Assembly: GCF_001612845.1 (NCBI RefSeq)
Contig: NZ_BDBF01000055.1
Location: 1-53,189 of the forward strand
Origin: Nocardia elegans NBRC 108235
GTDB lineage: Bacteria > Actinomycetota > Actinomycetes > Mycobacteriales > Mycobacteriaceae
Length of the DNA: 53,189 bases
Reading direction: 5' to 3'
In this document: one piece after another, positions 49,317 through 53,189 of the stretch
How positions within the stretch are numbered: the first letter of the stretch is position 1
How the letters are laid out: every line of letters begins with the position of its first letter
Notes under the pieces: model-generated
Told to the model about the DNA's origin: nothing
Database searches by the model: none
Seen by the model: the letters and a program-made list of their open reading frames with translations, nothing else
Made by a program: the position numbers and the translations under genes

Positions 49317-50144
49317 TCAGGGCTTGCGACCGGTGAATTCGTCCATCGAGTGGTAGACGCCCACCTTGTTCAGGTAGAAGTCGCGCACCTTCAGCGGCAG
49401 CAGACCGGAGATGGCACGGTTGAGCCGCGAGGTCCACGGCAGCACCACCAGCGCCGCACCGTTCTTCATCTCCCGCCACGCGGTGTCGACGACCTCTTCC
49501 TGCTCCAGGATCGGCGTGAACCAGAAACCCTTGGCGCCGTCGAACATTCCGGTGTTGATGTAGGTCGGGCACACCGTGGTGACCTTCACGTGCTCGTTGC
49601 CGGACTGCTCGAGTTCCAGGCGCACCGAATCCGACCAGCCCAGCGCCGCCCACTTGGACGCGGCGTAGACACTCATGCGCGGATTGGACACCAGCGCCGC
49701 CGAGGAGGCGATGTTCAACACCCGCGCCGGGGTTTTGCGCTGCACCATCGCGGGCAGGAATTCCAGCGCGATGTACATCGGCGCCAGCGAATTGATCGCC
49801 ATCGTCTTGTCGATGTCGGCGCGGTTCTCGGTTTCCCAGAAGTAGCCGTTGCCGCGCACGATGCCGGCGTTGTTGACCAGCACGTCGATATCGCCGACTT
49901 CCGAGCGCACCGCCGCCGCGGCGTCGATGATCGACTGCTGGTCGGAGACGTCGACCACGTAGTGGTGCACCCGGCTCACCGATCCGGAGGACAGTTCGGC
50001 CGCGGTTTGCTTCAGCGCGGTCTCGTTGACATCCCACAGCACCACGTCGGCGGCCTGTTCGCGCACCGCGCGCTGGGCGAAGGATTTGCCCAGGCCCATC
50101 GCCGCGCCGGTGATCAGTACCCGCTTGCCCGCGACCGTATCCAT
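49317..50144 (-). CDS. short-chain dehydrogenase/reductase (SDR)
   Basis: A 275-residue classical SDR: RVLITGAAMGLGKSFAQRAV, VDVSDQQSI, VLVNNAGIVRGNGYFW, catalytic Ser in VLNIASSAALVSNPRMSVYA, and YAASKWA for Tyr-x3-Lys. The C-terminus (LNRAISGLLPLKVRDFYLNK) has a hydrophobic amphipathic segment that may touch the membrane. The ATG at 50144 follows GAGGA. It is downstream of the semialdehyde dehydrogenase gene on the same strand, 83 bases apart, so a shared transcript is likely and a coupled alcohol-to-aldehyde-to-acid route is possible. Confidence 0.93.
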   Translation of the reverse strand: MDTVAGKRVLITGAAMGLGKSFAQRAVREQAADVVLWDVNETALKQTAAELSSGSVSRVHHYVVDVSDQQSIIDAAAAVRSEVGDIDVLVNNAGIVRGNGYFWETENRADIDKTMAINSLAPMYIALEFLPAMVQRKTPARVLNIASSAALVSNPRMSVYAASKWAALGWSDSVRLELEQSGNEHVKVTTVCPTYINTGMFDGAKGFWFTPILEQEEVVDTAWREMKNGAALVVLPWTSRLNRAISGLLPLKVRDFYLNKVGVYHSMDEFTGRKP

Positions 50145-50162
50145 ATCCGTTCCTCTTCCTGC

Positions 50163-50221
50163 GTACCCGAGTCCCTCGTGCCCGAAGTCCCCTGTGCCCG
50201 ACGTCCTCTGCGCCCGAGCGG
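50163..50221. repeat. short imperfect tandem repeat between the SSADH and SDR genes
   Basis: Almost four copies of a 15-16-base unit based on GTGCCCGAnGTCCCCT occupy the whole gap: 50163-50177, 50178-50193, 50194-50209 and a partial 50210-50221. The array lies just upstream of the SDR ribosome binding site. Copy number may vary between strains. Confidence 0.65.
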
Positions 50222-50227
50222 GCGAGA

Positions 50228-51799
50228 TCATTTCTGCCGCAACGCCTTCATCACGCCGAAGTAGAGCGTCATGGTCTTCGCCCACAGTGCTTCCGACATG
50301 CCCGGCAGCGGCGCGAGCGGCAGCGCGCGCTGGACCGCGATGGTCTGGGTGTCGACGTATTTGAGCAGCCCCTCGGGACCGTGGCGGCGGCCGCTGCCCG
50401 AGATGCCGAGCCCGCCGGAGGGGGCCGCGACACTGCCCCACGCGGCGATGAAGCCCTCGTTCACGTTGACCGATCCGGCGTGAATGCGGGCCGCGATCTC
50501 GCGCGCGCGTCCGGTATCGCGGCTCCACACACTGGCATTGAGGCCGTAAGCGGTGTCATTGGCCTGGTCGACGGCCTCGTCGTCGCTGTGCACGCGGTAG
50601 ATCGAGACGACCGGGCCGAAGGTCTCCTCGCGGTAGACCGTCATACCCGGGCGCACCCCGGCCAGCACCGTCGGCTCGTAGAAGTACGGGCCGAGGTCCG
50701 GGCGCGCGCGGCCGCCGGCCAGCACGGTCGCGCCCTTGGCGACGGCGTCCTGCACGTGTTCGGTGACCGTGTCGAGCTGGCGCGCGAAGGTCAGCGACCC
50801 CATCTCGTAGGAGTAGTCCAGCGCCGAGCCCAGCCGCAAAGACTTTGTGGCGGAGGTGAATTCGCTGACGAACCGGTCGTAGACACGGTCGTGCACATAG
50901 ATGCGCTCGATGGATTCGCACAGCTGCCCGGCCGAGGCGAAACAGGCGCGCACCGCGATCTTGGCGGCCGCGCTCACATCGGCGTCGGCGAGCACCAGCA
51001 GCGGGTTCTTGCCGCCCAGTTCGAGCGAGTAGCCGATCAGCCGCTCCCCCGCCTGCCGCGCGATGGTGCGGCCGGTGGCACTGGAACCGGTGTAGTCGAC
51101 GTAGTCCGCGCGCGCGATCACCTCGCCGCCGATCACCGAGCCGCGGCCGAGCACCGCCTGCCACAGGCCCGCGGGCAGTCCGGCGCGTTCGGCGGCGTCG
51201 ATCGCCCACAGGGCGGTGAGCGCGGTCTGGTTGTCCGGTCGCGCGACGACCGCGTTACCGGCCATCAGCGCGGGCAGCGCGTCGGAGGCGGCCAGGGCCA
51301 GCGGGTAGTTCCACGGCGAGATCACCGCGACCACGCCCTTGGGCCGGTTGCGGACCTCGACCTTGGTCAGCACCGGCAGCACACCGCGCGGGGTGCGCGA
51401 GGCCAGCAGCCGTTCGGCCGCGGCGGCGTAGTAGCGGGCGTTGACCGCCACGTCACCCACCTCGTCGAAGGCGTGCACGCGGGACTTGCCGGCCTCGGTC
51501 TGGACGATGTCGAGGATGGTGTCCTGTTCGGCCAGGACCAGGTCGTGGAACCGGCGCAGCACCGCGGCGCGTTCGCGCACCGGAACCCGCGCCCACTGCT
51601 GCTGGGCGCTGCGGGCGGTCGCGAAGGCGGCGTCGATATCGGCGGTGGACGACTGCGGCAGATCGGCGATCTTCGCGCCGGTGGCCGGGGCGAAGACCGC
51701 CACCGAGGGGGCGCCACCCGCGGTGGCGTGCGCGAGCAGGCGGTTCACCAGGTCCTGCGGCAGGGCCGGGGCGGCGGCGAGGTCTGGGGCGGTCGTCAT
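50228..51799 (-). CDS. gabD2: succinate-semialdehyde dehydrogenase family aldehyde dehydrogenase (GabD2-like)
   Basis: A 523-residue ALDH: VVAVISPWNYPLALAASDAL near residue 160, VDYTGSSATGRTIARQAGER, catalytic Glu in YSLELGGKNPLLVLADADVS near residue 260, catalytic Cys in CFASAGQLCESIERIYVHD near residue 295, and ETFGPVVSIYRVHSDDEAVD. The sequence follows the mycobacterial GabD2 pattern from end to end, supporting NADP-linked oxidation of succinic or another semialdehyde. The usual KP at the cofactor site reads RPDNQ. The ATG at 51799 follows GAGGG. Divergent from a TetR, with two dyads between. Confidence 0.9.
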   Translation of the reverse strand: MTTAPDLAAAPALPQDLVNRLLAHATAGGAPSVAVFAPATGAKIADLPQSSTADIDAAFATARSAQQQWARVPVRERAAVLRRFHDLVLAEQDTILDIVQTEAGKSRVHAFDEVGDVAVNARYYAAAAERLLASRTPRGVLPVLTKVEVRNRPKGVVAVISPWNYPLALAASDALPALMAGNAVVARPDNQTALTALWAIDAAERAGLPAGLWQAVLGRGSVIGGEVIARADYVDYTGSSATGRTIARQAGERLIGYSLELGGKNPLLVLADADVSAAAKIAVRACFASAGQLCESIERIYVHDRVYDRFVSEFTSATKSLRLGSALDYSYEMGSLTFARQLDTVTEHVQDAVAKGATVLAGGRARPDLGPYFYEPTVLAGVRPGMTVYREETFGPVVSIYRVHSDDEAVDQANDTAYGLNASVWSRDTGRAREIAARIHAGSVNVNEGFIAAWGSVAAPSGGLGISGSGRRHGPEGLLKYVDTQTIAVQRALPLAPLPGMSEALWAKTMTLYFGVMKALRQK

Positions 51800-51839
51800 T
51801 GTCGGCCCTCTCGGTCGGCAGATGCCCAACAATTTGTTG

Positions 51840-51869
51840 AACACCAGTGTTATATTAACACCGATGTTA
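51840..51869. promoter_or_regulatory. two adjacent TetR-type operators
   Basis: AACAC-CA-GTGTT (51840-51851) and TAACA-CCGA-TGTTA (51856-51869) are related dyads spaced about one and a half helical turns apart in an AT-rich island. They lie between the aldehyde dehydrogenase start (51799) and the TetR start (51932). Likely bound by the TetR to repress both directions. Confidence 0.7.
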
Positions 51870-51931
51870 GATTAATGGGGCGATGCCGGGCCATGTCAAG
51901 TCCGGACGACCGATCAGGGAGGTACCACGGG

Positions 51932-52636
51932 ATGCCGCAGGACGGGGTGGTCACCACTCACAACGGCGCCGCTCGCCGGGGCCGGCCGCCACAGACGCGC
52001 GCGCAGGCCGACGAGGTCCGCTCCCGCATCGTCACCGCCACCGCCGCGGTGTTCACCGACTTCGGTTCGCGCGGACTGAGTGTCGCGCGGATCATCGACC
52101 AGGCCGGAATCTCGCGGCCCACCTTCTACCGCTATTTCGCCAACGCCACCGCCCCGCTCGATGTGGTACTCACGCAATCCAACGAGGGCCTCGTGGGTGG
52201 CATCCGCAAGGCGTTGGAAGAGTCCGACGAGCCGGTGGCGCTCGGCATCGGCATCATCGACGCGTACCTGGACTGGGCCCGCGGGCACGGGCCGATGCTG
52301 CGGCCGGTGTTCGCGGAACTGCACGATCCGGCCTCACCGGTCTCGGCGTACCGGGAGCAGGCCTTCGACGACATCCGCGCGCTGGTGCGGGAGAAGTTCG
52401 CGGTGCTGGGCCGGCAACTGCCGGCGCCGCTGGACCTCGACACCGCGCTGCAGGTCTGCGCATTCGTGGTCTATCAGGTGTCGCTGGCCACCGCGCCGGG
52501 CGCGGACCCGGATCCCGATGCGGTCGCCGAGGCCCGGCTGACGATGATTCGCACGGTTCTGGTCACCCTGGGGCGGCGCGAGGATGTCGAACTCGCCCTG
52601 ACGATTCCGGGGATCTTCCTCCCCGTGCAGGGCTGA
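51932..52636 (+). CDS. TetR/AcrR family regulator
   Basis: A 234-residue TetR protein: a basic N-terminal arm (RRGRPPQTRAQ), the HTH RIVTATAAVFTDFGSRGLSV then IIDQAGISRPTFYRYFANAT, and a helical ligand domain with DAYLDWARGHGPMLRPVFAE. The ATG at 51932 is chosen for its GGGAGG; an ATG 13 codons upstream (51893) is in frame and possible. It is divergent from the aldehyde dehydrogenase/SDR operon and presumably controls it through the two dyads at 51840-51869. Confidence 0.93.
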   Translation: MPQDGVVTTHNGAARRGRPPQTRAQADEVRSRIVTATAAVFTDFGSRGLSVARIIDQAGISRPTFYRYFANATAPLDVVLTQSNEGLVGGIRKALEESDEPVALGIGIIDAYLDWARGHGPMLRPVFAELHDPASPVSAYREQAFDDIRALVREKFAVLGRQLPAPLDLDTALQVCAFVVYQVSLATAPGADPDPDAVAEARLTMIRTVLVTLGRREDVELALTIPGIFLPVQG

Positions 52637-52655
52637 CACCGGCAGGAGACCCGGA

Positions 52656-53189
52656 TCAGCCGCGCAACCCGCTCGCCCGCAGCACCCGCCGCGAGATCCC
52701 GGCCTCCAGTGCCTCCGCCGTACCGATGATGCGCACCCGCTGCCGGGCGCGAGTGATCGCGGTATAGAGCAGTTCACGGGTCAGCAGCGTCGACTCCGGG
52801 CCCGGCAGCACGATCGTCACCGCACCGTACTGACTGCCCTGGCTGCGGTGGATGGTCATCGCGTACACCGTGGTCACGCCCGGGAATTGGGTGGGATGCA
52901 CCAGATACGGTTCGCTGCCGCGCTGCAGCGCGGCGCGCAGGCCACCGTCGGCGGACCGCACGATGACACCGGTGTCGCCGTTGTAGATGCGGGCCTCGTG
53001 GTCGTTGGCGGTCACCAGCAGGGGTTGGCCGGGAAACCATTGTCCGGCAGCGGATTCCGTCCCGATTCCGGCCGCGGCGACCCAGCCGCCGGCCATCCGG
53101 TCCCATCGTTCGACACCGAACGGCCCCTGCCGGTGCGCGCACAGCAGGCGGTGCGATTCCATCGCCTGCAGCGCGGCCGCGGCGTCGCC
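52656..53189 (-). CDS. recD: exodeoxyribonuclease V alpha subunit RecD, C-terminal part (5' end outside window)
   Basis: The frame is open to the window edge; about 177 residues are visible. They include AMESHRLLCAHRQGPFGVER, ANDHEARIYNGDTGVIVRSA, and the UvrD_C_2-type helicase motifs VYAMTIHRSQGSQYGAVTIV and TRELLYTAITRARQRVRIIG. These are helicase motifs V and VI of RecD, the 5'-3' motor of the RecBCD double-strand-break nuclease-helicase. The missing N-terminal part, and recB/recC if present, should lie to the right of the window. Confidence 0.93.
   Translation of the reverse strand, partial: GDAAAALQAMESHRLLCAHRQGPFGVERWDRMAGGWVAAAGIGTESAAGQWFPGQPLLVTANDHEARIYNGDTGVIVRSADGGLRAALQRGSEPYLVHPTQFPGVTTVYAMTIHRSQGSQYGAVTIVLPGPESTLLTRELLYTAITRARQRVRIIGTAEALEAGISRRVLRASGLRG

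Noticed and set aside
50381..51900. Very long plus-strand frame (751 codons) running into the TetR gene
   Set aside because: Its first two thirds are antisense to a clear aldehyde dehydrogenase; only the part from 51932 is a real TetR.

Overview
The window is high-GC actinobacterial chromosome, most like Nocardia or a close relative. The evidence is an XRE/DUF5753 gene coupled to a DUF397 gene, F420-type (LLM and PPOX) oxidoreductases, an ECF41 (SigJ-type) sigma factor, a CmtR-like metal sensor, many GTG starts and many 4-nt ATGA/GTGA gene overlaps. The genus is an inference from gene content. I see no tRNA, rRNA, CRISPR array, insertion sequence or phage.

Region 1 (1-9.9 kb) opens with the 3' end of an SbcC/JetC-like ATPase of the TIGR02680 type (Wadjet-associated). 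Then come a small membrane protein, a VanY-type peptidase, an FMN reductase/SnoaL pair, a MarR regulator divergent from an unknown gene, and a beta-lactamase-fold esterase under a perfect KstR-type motif. A three-gene operon of unknown small proteins lies divergent from XRE/DUF5753-DUF397, followed by a CmtR-like repressor coupled to a CDF metal exporter.

Region 2 (9.9-28.7 kb) is a series of small regulator-plus-enzyme modules. It holds two alpha/beta hydrolases, YceI, an NDH-2-like oxidoreductase with its ECF41 sigma factor, an LLM oxidoreductase, a methyltransferase, a leaderless SnoaL-HxlR pair, and a TetR-plus-resolvase-HTH fusion divergent from a flavin monooxygenase. It continues with PPOX, a second monooxygenase preceded by a coupled leader ORF, HIT, SnoaL divergent from XRE, an ABM monooxygenase, a TetR divergent from a broken tautomerase gene, class I fumarase and MarR. 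Many of the divergent promoters carry clear dyad operators.

Region 3 (28.7-39.7 kb) contains a stressosome operon: rsbR, rsbS, rsbT, an RsbX-like phosphatase, and an RsbU_N-PAS-GAF-PP2C-HATPase fusion. It is read from a near-perfect SigB/SigF-type promoter. An XRE-TetR fusion is divergent from an acyl-CoA dehydrogenase / phosphotransferase / SDR operon. A small unknown gene has a second SigB/SigF-like promoter, and a DUF3618/holin-like pair and an RsbV-like STAS protein follow. No sigma-B/F gene lies in the window.

Region 4 (39.7-53.2 kb) holds an LLM oxidoreductase, an FchA-like cyclodeaminase/cyclohydrolase, an L,D-transpeptidase, a FolD paralogue that has lost the catalytic cyclohydrolase lysine, a YdcF-type protein and a PrmC paralogue. 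A three-gene operon resembling Bacillus ydjGHI (SPFH-GYF, zinc-ribbon membrane protein, small membrane protein) is next, then a Nudix hydrolase, and an SDR and succinate-semialdehyde dehydrogenase divergent from a TetR. The window ends in the 3' part of recD. The two system-level ideas I rate highest are the FchA + FolD(K-to-L) division of labour and the self-contained stressosome circuit.
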